Shown here: positions 26,374-36,220 of the stretch, one piece after another | How positions within the stretch are numbered: position 1 is the first letter of the stretch | Layout of the letters: each line of letters starts with the position of its first letter | Assembly: GCA_030746635.1 (NCBI GenBank) | Contig: JASLMH010000023.1 | Coordinates: 1 to 39,215 of the forward strand | Reading direction: 5' to 3' | DNA from: Alphaproteobacteria bacterium | Lineage (GTDB): Bacteria > Pseudomonadota > Alphaproteobacteria > GCA-2731375 | DNA length: 39,215 bases | Notes under the pieces: model-generated | Told to the model about the DNA's origin: nothing | Databases searched by the model: none | Seen by the model: only the letters and a program-made list of their open reading frames with translations | Program-made: the position numbers and the translations under genes

Positions 26374-27742
26374 TATTCTGATTGTTGACGACGAAGCCGA
26401 TATTCGCGACCTGATCGCCGGCATCCTCAACGACGAGGGCTACGATACCCGGCTGGCCGGCAACGACGCCGAGGCGCTGGCGGCGTTGGCCCATCGCCGG
26501 CCGTCGATGGTCATCCTCGACATCTGGCTGCACGGCAGCGAACTGGACGGTCTGGAATTGCTGCAACGGATCCGTGACGACCATGCCGACCTGCCGGTGG
26601 TGATGATTTCCGGCCACGGCAACATCGAAACCGCTGTTCAGGCCATCAAGCTGGGCGCCTACGACTATATCGAGAAGCCGTTCAAGACGGACCGCCTGCT
26701 GCTGATCGTGCAAAGGGCGATCGAGGCCGCCCGCCTGGCCCGCGAGAACCGGGAGTTGCGGCGGCGGGCCGGCCCGGAGACCGAGATCATCGGCAACAGT
26801 GGCGCCATCAGCGCCATGCGCGCGGTGATCGGCAAGGTGGCGCCGACCGGCAGCCGGGTGATGATCAGCGGCCCCGCCGGCGCCGGCAAGGAAGTGGTGG
26901 CGCGGGCCCTGCATGGCCATTCCGATCGGGGCAACGGTCCCTTCGTGGTCCTGAACGCGGCCACCATGGCGCCCGAGCGGGTCGAGAAGGAGTTGTTCGG
27001 GGTCGAACAGGAGGCCACGGCCGGAGGCGGCGACCGGGTCGGTGTGTTCGAACGCGCCCACGGCGGCACCCTGTTCCTGGACGAGGTCGCCGACATGCCG
27101 ATGGAAACCCAGGGCAAGGTGCTGCGGGTGCTGGTCGACCAGATCTTCCAGCGGGTCGGCGGTACCGGCAACGTATCCGTCGACGTCCGCGTCGTCTGTT
27201 CGACCACCCGCGACCTGCGCGAGGAGATCGCCCAGGAACGATTCCGCGAGGATCTCTACCACCGCCTCAACGTGGTGCCGGTGGCGGTGCCGCCGTTGCG
27301 CGAGCGCCGTTCCGACATCCCGTTGCTGATCGGCCATTTCATGCAGCGCTCGGCGGAGACCCTGGGCCTGTCGCCGCGCCAGGTCTCGGCCGATGCGATG
27401 GCCGCCCTGCAGCGCCACGATTGGCCCGGCAACGTCCGGCAGTTGCGGAATATCGTCGAGCGGCTGTTGATCATGGCGCCGGACGGCGCCGAGGCGATCG
27501 GCGTCGAGATGCTGCCGGCGGAAATCAACGCGCCGACGCCCAGCGCCAACCGCGGCAACGGCGAGCAGGAGGTGATGGGGCTGCCGTTGCGCGAGGCGCG
27601 GGAGATCTTCGAACGCGAGTACCTGGTGGCGCAGATCAGCCGCTTTGGTGGTAACATATCGCGGACCGCCGAATTCGTCGGCATGGAACGTTCGGCGCTG
27701 CACCGCAAGCTCAAGTCGCTGGGCGTGACGACGCGGCCCTAG
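26363..27742 (+). CDS. ntrX: Response regulator NtrX, lacking the GAFTGA loop
   Basis: This 459-residue NtrC-family regulator has a receiver domain with D53 (MVILDIWLHG), an AAA+ domain with Walker A SGPAGAGKE (169-177) and Walker B LFLDEVADMP, and a C-terminal Fis-type HTH (GNISRTAEFVGMERSALHRK). The loop after ELFG reads VEQEATAGGGD (214-224) where sigma-54 activators have GAFTGA, so direct sigma-54 activation is not expected. Degenerate or absent GAFTGA has been noted in other alphaproteobacterial NtrX proteins. The ATG at 26363 lies inside the ntrY end. Confidence 0.95.
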   Translation: MARDILIVDDEADIRDLIAGILNDEGYDTRLAGNDAEALAALAHRRPSMVILDIWLHGSELDGLELLQRIRDDHADLPVVMISGHGNIETAVQAIKLGAYDYIEKPFKTDRLLLIVQRAIEAARLARENRELRRRAGPETEIIGNSGAISAMRAVIGKVAPTGSRVMISGPAGAGKEVVARALHGHSDRGNGPFVVLNAATMAPERVEKELFGVEQEATAGGGDRVGVFERAHGGTLFLDEVADMPMETQGKVLRVLVDQIFQRVGGTGNVSVDVRVVCSTTRDLREEIAQERFREDLYHRLNVVPVAVPPLRERRSDIPLLIGHFMQRSAETLGLSPRQVSADAMAALQRHDWPGNVRQLRNIVERLLIMAPDGAEAIGVEMLPAEINAPTPSANRGNGEQEVMGLPLREAREIFEREYLVAQISRFGGNISRTAEFVGMERSALHRKLKSLGVTTRP

Positions 27743-27768
27743 CCGCCGTCAGGGAGAACAATTCGGCC

Positions 27769-29145
27769 ATGAAGGTCATCGTTTGCGGCGCCGGTCAGGT
27801 CGGCTACAACATCGCGCGCCAGCTTTCCGGTGAACAGAACGATGTGACGGTGATCGATCAGTCGCCGGAAATGATCCGCCGAATCAACGACACCCTGGAC
27901 GCCCAGGGGCTGGTCGGCTTTGCCTCGCAGCCCGATGTTCTGGAGCAGGCCGGCGCCGCCGACGCCGACATGATCATCGCCGTGACCTTCGCCGACGAGG
28001 TCAACATGGTGGCCTGCCAGGTGGCGCATTCCCTGTTCAACGTGCCGACCAAGATCGCCCGGGTGCGGGCGCAAAGCTATCTGCGCGCCATGTGGCGCGA
28101 TCTGTTCAGCCGCGACCACATGCCGATCGACGTCATCATTTCGCCGGAGATGGAGGTGGCGCGGTCGGTCAAGCGGCGCCTGGAAGTGCCGGGCGCCTTC
28201 GGCATGATCCCCTTCGGTGGCGATAGGATGCGGCTGATCGGCGTCCGCCTGCTGGATGATTGTCCGATCGTCGATACGCCGCTGCGGCAATTGACCGAGC
28301 TGTTCCCGGACCTGAACATCGTCGTCGTCGGCATCGACCGCGGCGGCCAGTTGATCGTGCCGAGGGGCGACGACCAGATGCTGTCCGGCGACGAGGTCTA
28401 TTTCGTCGCCGACAGCGGCCATGTCACCCGGGCCCTCAGCCTGTTCGGCCACGAGGAGCAGGAAGCCCGCCGGGTGATCATCGTCGGCGGCGGCAATATC
28501 GGCCTGTTCCTGGCGGAAAACCTGGAGCGCGAGGACCCCGGCGTCCGGGTGAAGGTCATCGAACTGGACAAGAAGCGGGCCGAACACGTCGCCGAACGCC
28601 TGGAACGCGCGGTGGTGATCAACGGCAACGCCCTGGAAAGCGAAATTCTGGTCGAGGCCAACGCCGCCAATACCGAGACGGTGGTCGCCGTGGCCGACGA
28701 CGACGAAGTCAATATCCTGGCCTCGCTGCTGGCCAAGCGGTTCGGCTGCCAGCGCGCCGTGACCCTGATCAACAATTCCGGCTATGGCCCCTTGCTGTCC
28801 TCGCTCGGCATCGACGCCGTCGTCAACCCCCGCATCACCACGGTGTCGACGATCCTGCAGCACGTCCGCCGCGGCCGCATCCGCTCGGTACACAGTTTGC
28901 GCGATGGCGAGGCCGAGGTGATCGAGGGCGAGGCGCTGGAAACCTCGCCCCTGGTGGGCACGCCGCTGCGCGAGGTCAAGCTGCCCGCCGGCGTCATCGT
29001 CGGCGGCGTCCTGCGCGGCGACGACGTGGTCATCCCGCGCGGCGACACGATCATCCAGGTCAACGACCGGGTGATCATCTTCGCCCTGGCGGACGCGGTG
29101 AAGAAGGTCGAGAAAATGTTCTCGGTACGCCTGGATTTCTTCTGA
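27769..29145 (+). CDS. trkA: Trk potassium-uptake regulatory protein TrkA
   Basis: A 458-residue peripheral membrane protein that gates the Trk potassium channel. It is built from two RCK modules. The first NAD(H)-binding fold begins at residue 2 (KVIVCGAGQVGYNIARQL); the second begins near residue 232 (RRVIIVGGGNIGLFLAENLE). Each is followed by a TrkA-C domain (around 140-225 and 370-455). AGGGAGAA precedes the ATG. In alphaproteobacteria trkA typically follows ntrYX, as here, and the membrane partner trkH comes next. Confidence 0.95.
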   Translation: MKVIVCGAGQVGYNIARQLSGEQNDVTVIDQSPEMIRRINDTLDAQGLVGFASQPDVLEQAGAADADMIIAVTFADEVNMVACQVAHSLFNVPTKIARVRAQSYLRAMWRDLFSRDHMPIDVIISPEMEVARSVKRRLEVPGAFGMIPFGGDRMRLIGVRLLDDCPIVDTPLRQLTELFPDLNIVVVGIDRGGQLIVPRGDDQMLSGDEVYFVADSGHVTRALSLFGHEEQEARRVIIVGGGNIGLFLAENLEREDPGVRVKVIELDKKRAEHVAERLERAVVINGNALESEILVEANAANTETVVAVADDDEVNILASLLAKRFGCQRAVTLINNSGYGPLLSSLGIDAVVNPRITTVSTILQHVRRGRIRSVHSLRDGEAEVIEGEALETSPLVGTPLREVKLPAGVIVGGVLRGDDVVIPRGDTIIQVNDRVIIFALADAVKKVEKMFSVRLDFF

Positions 29146-29172
29146 CCGGGCCGGCCAGGAATCAATTCGGTG

Positions 29173-30624
29173 ATGTCCTTTTCCAGCGTTTTCCACTGTC
29201 TCGGCTGGGCCATCGTCCTGTTGGCGGCGCTGATGACCTTGCCGGCCCTGGCGGCGTTACTGAACGGTGATGGGGGACTGGCCTGGACCTTCGCCGCCGC
29301 CGCCGTGCTGAGTGCGTTTTTCGGCATCGGCATCGCCCTGGCGACCCGTCGGACAAGCCTGCGCTTCGAAAAGCGCGAAGGTTTCCTGTTCGCCGTCCTG
29401 ATCTGGGTCGTATTGGCCCTGTTCGGCGCCCTGCCGCTGCATTTCGCCGGCTATCCGGGCGGCGCCGTCAACGCCTTTTTCGAGGCCATCTCGGGCCTGA
29501 CCACCACCGGCGCCACCGCTTTCGAGGAGCTGGCGGCGGTGCCCTCGGCGATCCTGATGTGGCGGGCGCTGTTGCAATGGGGCGGCGGGCTGCTGACCGT
29601 GGTGCTGGCGGTGGTGTTGCTGTCGCACCTTGGGGTCGGCGGCATGGAGCTGTTTCAGAGCGCCCTGCCACGCGGCGAGGGGGCGGCCCTGCCGACCCGG
29701 ATGCTGCAGACGGCGCAGGATCTGTTCTGGGTCTACGTGATCCTGACGCTGCTCTGCGCCGTCGCCCTGTGGGCGGTGGGGATGACCGCATTCGAGGCGC
29801 TGTGCCATGCCTTCAGCACCCTCTCGACCGGCGGTTTCAGCACCCGCGACGGCGGCGTTGCCGCCTTCGACAATCCGCTGGCGGAACTGGTGCTGATGGC
29901 CTTCATGCTGGTCGCGGCGATGAACCTGACCCTGCATTGGGCCGGTTTCCAGGGCCGGTTTCGCGCCTATCGCGACAACATCGAAGTGCACTATCTGTCG
30001 GTTGCCCTGGTCATCCTGGTGATCGCCGCCGCCGGCCTTGGCGTGTGGGCGGAGGAGACCGATTTCCCTGATGGTTTCCGCGGCAGCCTGTTCAACGCCA
30101 TATCGGCCCTGACCACCACCGGGTTCAGCAACGCCGGCGGCGGCGTGCCGATCGGCCTGCCGCCGATCCTGATCATCGGCCTGGTGCTGGTCGGCGGCGC
30201 CGTCGGCTCGACCACCGGCGGCATGCGGATGCTGCGCCTCGCCGTGCTGTTCAAACAGGCCCAAAGGGAATTGCTGCGGCTGTTGCACCCCCATGCCGCG
30301 GTGCCGCTGAAGGTCGGCCCGCGGACGGTGGCGACGACCACGGTATGGGGCGTCTGGAGCCTGTTCTTCGTGCTGATCCTGGCCCTGGCGGCGACCTCCC
30401 TGGTGCTGTCCCTGACCGGCCTGTCGCCCGAGGCCGCCGTCGCCGCCGCCGTCGCCGCCGTCTCCAACGCCGGGCCGTTCCTGCCGGCCATCGAACCGAC
30501 GGCGCCGGCCTATGCCGAGATGAGCGGGACGGCGAAGCTGACGCTGGCGGCGGCGATGCTGGCCGGCCGGGTCGAACTGCTGGCTTTGTTGACCCTGGCG
30601 AACCCGGCATACTGGCGCGACTAG
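29173..30624 (+). CDS. trkH: Trk potassium transporter membrane subunit TrkH
   Basis: This 483-residue membrane protein forms the potassium pathway. Four pore-loop segments are visible: SGLTTTGATAFEE, FSTLSTGGFSTRDG, SALTTTGFSNAGG and AAVSNAGPF, matching the four-fold selectivity filter of the family. The ATG at 29173 is preferred over the in-frame GTG at 29170. It is 27 bp after trkA and the two should act as one transporter. The 95-bp gap downstream contains a strong inverted repeat. Confidence 0.94.
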   Translation: MSFSSVFHCLGWAIVLLAALMTLPALAALLNGDGGLAWTFAAAAVLSAFFGIGIALATRRTSLRFEKREGFLFAVLIWVVLALFGALPLHFAGYPGGAVNAFFEAISGLTTTGATAFEELAAVPSAILMWRALLQWGGGLLTVVLAVVLLSHLGVGGMELFQSALPRGEGAALPTRMLQTAQDLFWVYVILTLLCAVALWAVGMTAFEALCHAFSTLSTGGFSTRDGGVAAFDNPLAELVLMAFMLVAAMNLTLHWAGFQGRFRAYRDNIEVHYLSVALVILVIAAAGLGVWAEETDFPDGFRGSLFNAISALTTTGFSNAGGGVPIGLPPILIIGLVLVGGAVGSTTGGMRMLRLAVLFKQAQRELLRLLHPHAAVPLKVGPRTVATTTVWGVWSLFFVLILALAATSLVLSLTGLSPEAAVAAAVAAVSNAGPFLPAIEPTAPAYAEMSGTAKLTLAAAMLAGRVELLALLTLANPAYWRD

Positions 30625-30670
30625 TGCCGTACCGGCCTAGCCGGGTGGGGAAGCGGGCTGGCCAAGCCGC

Positions 30671-30699
30671 CGCGATCCTGCGATCGAAGCAGGATCGCG
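30671..30699. repeat. Perfect 10-bp inverted repeat between trkH and dat
   Basis: CGCGATCCTG (30671-30680), 9-nt loop, CAGGATCGCG (30690-30699). The stem would be very stable in RNA. No U-run follows, so it is either a non-canonical terminator after trkH, a leader structure ending 20 nt before the dat ATG, or an intergenic repeat. Confidence 0.6.
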
Positions 30700-30719
30700 C
30701 CAACGATAGGAAATCCGCC

Positions 30720-31589
30720 ATGAGCCGCGTCGCTTACGTCAACGGCCGCTATCTGCCGCACCGCGCGGCCAGCGTGCATATCGAGGATCGTGGCTATCAG
30801 TTCGCCGACGGGGTGTACGAGGTGATCGCCGTCGCCGACGGCGCCCTGGTCGATGGCGAATGGCACCTGCAGCGCCTGCGGCGTTCGCTGGACGAGCTGG
30901 CCATGCGGATGCCGATGTCGCCGTCGGCGATGGCGGTGGTGTTGCGCGAGACGGCGCGCCGCAACCGGGTCGACAACGGCATCGTCTATATGCAGGTGAC
31001 CCGGGGCGTGGCCCGCCGGGACCATCCGTTCCCGCCCGCGGCCGTCCGGCCGGCCCTGGTGGTCACCGCCCGCCGCGGCCCGGCCCGGCCGCCGGCGGTG
31101 CTGGATGAAGGCATACGCGTGCTGTCGCTGCCGGATATCCGCTGGCAACGCTGCGACATCAAGTCGGTCTCGCTGCTGCCCAACGTCCTGGTCAAGCAGG
31201 CGGCGCGGGAAGGCGGTGCCTACGAGGCCTGGCAGGTCGACGACGGCGGCTACGTCACCGAGGGCAGTTCGACCAATGCCTGGATCATCGACCAGGACGG
31301 CACCCTGATCACCCGGCCGGTCGAGAACGCCATCCTGAACGGCATTACCCGGCGGCACCTGATCGAACTGGCGCGCGCCGCCGGCATCGCGGTGGCGGAA
31401 CGTCCCTTCACCCTGGACGAAGCCAAGGCGGCGCGGGAGGCATTCATCACCAGCACCACCTCGTACGTGCTGCCGGTGGTGCAAATCGACGACAGCGTGC
31501 TGGGCAACGGCCGGCCCGGCAGCGGCAGCCTGCGCCTGCGGGCGATGTATCTCGATTTCATGGCCGGCGCGGCGGCGGCGACCGCCTGA
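30720..31589 (+). CDS. dat: D-amino-acid aminotransferase
   Basis: A PLP-dependent fold-type IV aminotransferase of 289 residues, likely interconverting D-alanine/2-oxoglutarate and D-glutamate/pyruvate for cell-wall precursors. It has the start VAYVNGRYLPHRAASVHIEDRG, the catalytic Lys in CDIKSVSLLPNVLVKQ, the Glu region VTEGSSTNAWII and the PLP phosphate loop NGITRRHLIELA. Branched-chain aminotransferases are related, but the GYQFADGVYEVI segment fits D-AAT. AGGAAA precedes the ATG. In related genomes this gene lies between the ntr/trk genes and hfq. Confidence 0.9.
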   Translation: MSRVAYVNGRYLPHRAASVHIEDRGYQFADGVYEVIAVADGALVDGEWHLQRLRRSLDELAMRMPMSPSAMAVVLRETARRNRVDNGIVYMQVTRGVARRDHPFPPAAVRPALVVTARRGPARPPAVLDEGIRVLSLPDIRWQRCDIKSVSLLPNVLVKQAAREGGAYEAWQVDDGGYVTEGSSTNAWIIDQDGTLITRPVENAILNGITRRHLIELARAAGIAVAERPFTLDEAKAAREAFITSTTSYVLPVVQIDDSVLGNGRPGSGSLRLRAMYLDFMAGAAAATA

Positions 31590-31703
31590 ATAGCCGGTCG
31601 CGGCGGGCGATCACTTCATCGGCATTTACCCTCTTGCCGATTGGCGTGGCGACCCCATCTGACTTATTACTAGAAGGTTGGCGCACTATTCAAAGCGGAA
31701 CGG

Positions 31704-31721
31704 GACCGGGTTGTCCCGGTC
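31704..31721. repeat. Short hairpin in the hfq leader region
   Basis: GACCGGG (31704-31710), loop TTGT, CCCGGTC (31715-31721). It lies in the 224-bp gap upstream of hfq. The rest of the gap holds only weak promoter-like hexamers (for example TTGGCG and TTATTA, 17 nt apart, near 31643-31671). Hfq is autoregulated through its leader in some bacteria; no direct evidence for that here. Confidence 0.4.
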
Positions 31722-31813
31722 GTTCGCGTGCGCCCGCCGCATCAACACCGCCGCCAACGGCCGCGACGGCGTTGCAATAACCATAACCGGAGCCGAACAA
31801 CCTGGAGCCCAAC

Positions 31814-32068
31814 ATGGCAAACGAAAAACAAAACGTTCAGGACGTCTTTCTCAACCACGTCCGCAAGGCGAAGACCCCCGTCACCGTGTTCCTGGTAAAC
31901 GGCGTAAAACTGCAGGGTTTCATCTCTGGCTTTGACAATTTCTGTGTCCTGCTGCGGCGTGACGGCCATGTGCAGCTCGTCTACAAACACGCGATCTCGA
32001 CGGTGATGCCGGCCCAGCCGATCCAGCTTTACGAGGCCCAGGCCGAAGAGGCTGAAGCGCCGGCGTGA
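31814..32068 (+). CDS. hfq: RNA chaperone Hfq
   Basis: An 84-residue Sm-like protein forming hexamers that pair small RNAs with mRNAs. It has the Sm1 motif ([39 protein letters not shown]) and the Sm2 motif [10 protein letters not shown]. The C-terminal tail is short (about 18 residues, Glu/Ala-rich), as usual in alphaproteobacteria. Its stop overlaps the GTG start of hflX by 4 bp (GTGA), the classic hfq-hflX arrangement. Confidence 0.97.
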   Translation: MANEKQNVQDVFLNHVRKAKTPVTVFLVNGVKLQGFISGFDNFCVLLRRDGHVQLVYKHAISTVMPAQPIQLYEAQAEEAEAPA

Positions 32069-33399
32069 GCAAACCCGACGGGCACGACTGGGCCGCCGAA
32101 AGCCGCCGTGCCCTGATCCTCCATCCCCACGGCAAGGCCGCCGGCCCGGCCCGGCGGCGCCTGCCCGAGGCGCGGCTGGAGGAAGCCGCCGGACTGGCGG
32201 CGGCCATCGGCCTGCAAGTCGTGCGGGCGGAGACCGTGACCCTGGCGCGGCCCCGGCCGGCCACCCTGCTGGGCGCCGGCAAGGTCGATGAATTGCGGGC
32301 GCCGATCGCCGCCGAGGAGATCGAGGTGGCGATCATCGACGGCCAATTGACGCCGATCCAGCAGCGCAACCTGGAACGGGCCTGGAACTGCAAGGTGATC
32401 GACCGTACCGGCCTGATCCTGGAGATCTTCGCCGAACGCGCCCGCACCAAGGAAGGCCGCCTGCAGGTCGAGTTGGCGCAATTGACCTATCAGCGCAGCC
32501 GCCTGGTGCGCTCCTGGACCCATCTGGAACGGCAGCGCGGCGCCCTGGGAGCGGTCGGCGGTCCCGGCGAGACCCAGATCGAGGCCGACCGGCGGATGAT
32601 CGACGACCGGGTGGTTCGCCTGCGCCGCGAGTTGGACGAGGTTACCCGGACCCGCGAACTGCACCGCAAGACCCGCCGCGACGCGCCCTATCCCGTGGTC
32701 GCCCTGGTCGGCTATACCAATGCCGGCAAATCCACCCTGTTCAACCGCCTGACCGGGGCCGAGGTGACGGCCCAGGATCAATTGTTCGCCACCCTGGATC
32801 CGACCATGCGGGCGGTCGGGATGCCTGGCGGCGGTCGGATCATCCTGTCCGACACCGTCGGTTTCGTCTCCGATCTGCCGACCCACCTCGTCGCCGCCTT
32901 CCGCGCCACCCTGGAGGAGGTGCTGGAGGCCGACGTCATCGTCCATGTCCGGGACATCGTGCATGCCGACAGCGAGGCCCAGAAGGACGACGTGCTGGAC
33001 GTCCTCGCCGATCTGGGTGTCGATGTGGCGGCCCGCGAGGCGATTGTCGAGGTCTACAACAAGATCGACCTGGCCGGCCCCGACGACCGCCAGCGGGTGG
33101 CCAACCAGGCCGCCCGGACGCCCTTGGCGGTGGCCCTGTCGGCGATCACCGGCGAGGGCTGCGAGCGGCTCCTGGAATTGATCGGCCGGCGCCTGTCCCT
33201 ACGCCACCAGGTCGTGGAACTGACGATCGACGCCGGCGACGGCGCTACCCTGGCCTGGCTGTACCGGGTCGGCGAGGTGCTGGAGCGCGAGGACCGCCGC
33301 GGCACGGCCCGCCTGCTGGTCAGCCTCGACCCGGCCAACCTCGGCCGCGTGCGCAAACGCCTGAACCTGCCCGACGATTTGGCGGCGGCGGCGGAATAG
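32065..33399 (+). CDS. hflX: Ribosome-associated GTPase HflX
   Basis: This 444-residue GTPase splits or rescues stalled ribosomes, notably under heat stress. The N-terminal HflX domain has the conserved [18 protein letters not shown] near its end. The G domain has G1 [10 protein letters not shown]3 [10 protein letters not shown] and G4 NKID. A C-terminal domain follows to residue 444. The GTG start overlaps the hfq stop. Directly after the stop lies a 43-nt perfect palindrome that could end the transcript. Confidence 0.95.
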   Translation: MSKPDGHDWAAESRRALILHPHGKAAGPARRRLPEARLEEAAGLAAAIGLQVVRAETVTLARPRPATLLGAGKVDELRAPIAAEEIEVAIIDGQLTPIQQRNLERAWNCKVIDRTGLILEIFAERARTKEGRLQVELAQLTYQRSRLVRSWTHLERQRGALGAVGGPGETQIEADRRMIDDRVVRLRRELDEVTRTRELHRKTRRDAPYPVVALVGYTNAGKSTLFNRLTGAEVTAQDQLFATLDPTMRAVGMPGGGRIILSDTVGFVSDLPTHLVAAFRATLEEVLEADVIVHVRDIVHADSEAQKDDVLDVLADLGVDVAAREAIVEVYNKIDLAGPDDRQRVANQAARTPLAVALSAITGEGCERLLELIGRRLSLRHQVVELTIDAGDGATLAWLYRVGEVLEREDRRGTARLLVSLDPANLGRVRKRLNLPDDLAAAAE

Positions 33400-33407
33400 G
33401 GTTTGTC

Positions 33408-33450
33408 GGTATTTTCGGGGACAGGATTTAATCCTGTCCCCGAAAATACC
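33408..33450. repeat. 43-nt perfect palindrome between convergent hflX and glnK
   Basis: Two perfect 21-bp arms surround a single T at 33429. The left arm starts GGTATTTTCGGGGACAGG and the right arm (33430-33450) is its exact complement. It begins 9 bp after the hflX stop. The CGGGGACAGGATT core resembles repeats often seen near REP-associated transposases in proteobacteria. It may act as a bidirectional transcript end; the A/T-rich bases at the stem base (TATTTT / AAAATA) would help. Confidence 0.75.
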
Positions 33451-33473
33451 TATGCCCGAAATTACCCTTCGTC

Positions 33474-33496
33474 ATTGCCGGGCCTGACCCGGCAAT
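33474..33496. repeat. Palindromic repeat copy 3 (9-bp arms, 5-nt loop)
   Basis: ATTGCCGGG (33474-33482), loop CCTGA, CCCGGCAAT (33488-33496). It differs from the copy at 14267-14289 only in one loop base, and the flanking TC and CTCG are shared. It lies just downstream of glnK, 24 bp from the 43-nt palindrome. Confidence 0.75.
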
Positions 33497-33526
33497 CTCG
33501 CGCAACCCAATTCGATCTATACCTAC

Positions 33527-33865
33527 CTACAGCGCCTCGTTGTCGGATTCGCCGGTGCGGATGCGCAAGGCGCTGCCCAGGTCGTAGACGAAGATCTTGC
33601 CGTCGCCGATCTGGCCGCTGTTGGCGGCCTCGCGGATCGCCTCGACCACCCTTTCCGCCAAATCGTCCGAGACCGCCACCTCCAGCTTCATCTTGGGCAC
33701 GAAATTGATCTGGTACTCGGCGCCGCGATAGATCTCGGTATGGCCGCCCTGGCGGCCATAGCCCTTGACCTCGGTCGCGGTCAGGCCGTGCACGCCGATC
33801 GCCGTCAGGGCATCGCGCACCTGGTCCATCCGATGCGGTTTGACCACCGCCATGATCATCTTCAT
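33527..33865 (-). CDS. glnK: Nitrogen regulatory PII protein GlnK
   Basis: This 112-residue trimeric signal protein reads 2-oxoglutarate, ATP/ADP and glutamine status and blocks AmtB when nitrogen is plentiful. The T-loop is intact (GRQGGHTEIYRGAEY, with uridylylation Tyr51), and residue 54 is Asn (EYQINF), as in GlnK rather than GlnB. It is downstream of amtB on the same strand with a 40-bp gap, the reverse of the usual glnK-amtB order. It may also control NtrB activity. Confidence 0.95.
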   Translation of the reverse strand: MKMIMAVVKPHRMDQVRDALTAIGVHGLTATEVKGYGRQGGHTEIYRGAEYQINFVPKMKLEVAVSDDLAERVVEAIREAANSGQIGDGKIFVYDLGSALRIRTGESDNEAL

Positions 33866-33905
33866 CGTCCGCCCTCCAGTTGCCTATCGCTCATGGCCCG
33901 GCCGC

Positions 33906-35207
<1,302 letters not shown>

Positions 35208-35264
35208 GACACCCCCTCCGACCTTTCCGGTCTTGTTGGCACGGCCCGGACGGGCCGAATCAGT

Positions 35265-35295
35265 CGTAATGATACGTAATTTTGCCGATGTCGGC
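35265..35295. promoter_or_regulatory. Tandem CGTAAT repeat and small palindrome upstream of amtB
   Basis: CGTAAT occurs twice, at 35265-35270 and 35275-35280, one helical turn apart. It is followed by GCCGA-TG-TCGGC (35284-35295). They lie 58-88 bp before the amtB start. The region should contain the amtB-glnK promoter. A -24/-12-like sequence further upstream has 11 nt rather than 10 between GG and GC, so I do not call a sigma-54 promoter. Confidence 0.35.
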
Positions 35296-35301
35296 AGGTT
35301 T

Positions 35302-35577
35302 TCACGCCACCCTGGGCAATGGGGCGGCGAAGCGGCCAACGAACGCCGGGGCCGCCTCCCGGGCCCGTGGCGTGGCGCCGCCGAAAATGATCGGCGGATG
35401 CGGCCGTTGCACCGGCTTGGGGTAGCAGATGATGTCCTTGAACTCGACGAAATCACCATTCTGACCGGCTTTCTCATGATTCCATATTTCCTTCATGAAT
35501 TCAGTATGTTTCGCCAATAATTTAAAGTGGTTTTTGAAGTTGATGCCATGGTTCTCCATCTCCTCGGCGTTCCAGCC
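35302..35577 (-). pseudogene. Remnant of an LLM-class flavin-dependent oxidoreductase
   Basis: The minus strand encodes GWNAEEMENHGINFKNHF, then FMKEIWNHEKAGQNGDFVEF and YPKPVQRPHPPIIFGGATP. These are hallmark segments of the bacterial-luciferase-like (F420/FMN) oxidoreductases, from the middle of the about 290-residue family. The N-terminal 100 or so residues and the C-terminal 90 are missing, and the frame ends in unrelated sequence at a TGA at 35302. A recognisable internal fragment without ends is a decayed gene. Base composition here is slightly more AT-rich than in the neighbours. Confidence 0.75.
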
Positions 35578-35674
35578 GGCGCGTCCAGGCACCGGCGGGC
35601 CGGATCCGGTTTGACGCTTTCCGCCGAGCCGATCGACGGCTATCGTGATATCCGCAACAGGTAAGGGGACGATC

Positions 35675-36220
35675 ATGCAGGTATTGGGGATTTCCGGCAG
35701 CCTTCGCCAGGGCTCGTTCAACACGGCGGCCCTGCGGGCGGCCCAAGGCCTGGCGCCGGCGGGCATGATGATCGAGATCGCGGATATCTCGGCCATCCCG
35801 CTCTATGACCAGGATCTGCGGGACGCCGGATTTCCGACCGCGGCCGAGGCATTGTGCCGGCAAATCGCCGCCGCCGACGGCGTGCTGATCGCCACCCCGG
35901 AGTACAACTACTCCGTCTCCGGCGTCTTGAAGAATGCCATCGACTGGGCCTCCCGGTTCCAGCCGCAACCCTTCGACGGCAAGCCGATCGCCATTCTCGG
36001 CGCCGCCGCCGGCAGGCTGGGCACGGCCCGGGCGCAGTATCACCTGCGGCAGATCTTCGTCTTCCTCAACGGCCTGGTGATCAACAAGCCGGAAGTGATG
36101 ATCGGCAGCGCCGCCCAGGCCTTCGACGACCAGGGCAACCTGACGGATGAGATGTCGCGGGAGTTGATCGGGCAGCTATTGACGGCGCTGGCCGATTGGC
36201 AGGCCCGATTGAAAGGCTAG
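35675..36220 (+). CDS. NAD(P)H-dependent FMN reductase (ChrR/YieF-like)
   Basis: This 181-residue flavodoxin-like enzyme reduces quinones, FMN or, in some members, chromate. It has the phosphate-binding loop GSLRQGSFNTAALRAA and the family motif TPEYNYSVSGVLKNAIDWASR. The ATG at 35675 follows AAGGGGA. Family members have been shown to reduce Cr(VI), which is notable because the window also carries chrA, but that gene is 33 kb away. The stop shares the palindromic CTAG with the stop of the convergent PEP-CTERM gene. Confidence 0.9.
   Translation: MQVLGISGSLRQGSFNTAALRAAQGLAPAGMMIEIADISAIPLYDQDLRDAGFPTAAEALCRQIAAADGVLIATPEYNYSVSGVLKNAIDWASRFQPQPFDGKPIAILGAAAGRLGTARAQYHLRQIFVFLNGLVINKPEVMIGSAAQAFDDQGNLTDEMSRELIGQLLTALADWQARLKG

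Noticed and set aside
23989-26430. 813-codon minus-strand frame opposite ntrY
   Set aside because: Low-complexity His/Gln/Asp-rich shadow; NtrY on the other strand has all kinase motifs.
35300-35325. Sigma-54-like sequence upstream of amtB (minus strand TGGCGTG...TGCC)
   Set aside because: The GG to GC spacing is 11 nt instead of 10; sigma-54 promoters are strict about this.
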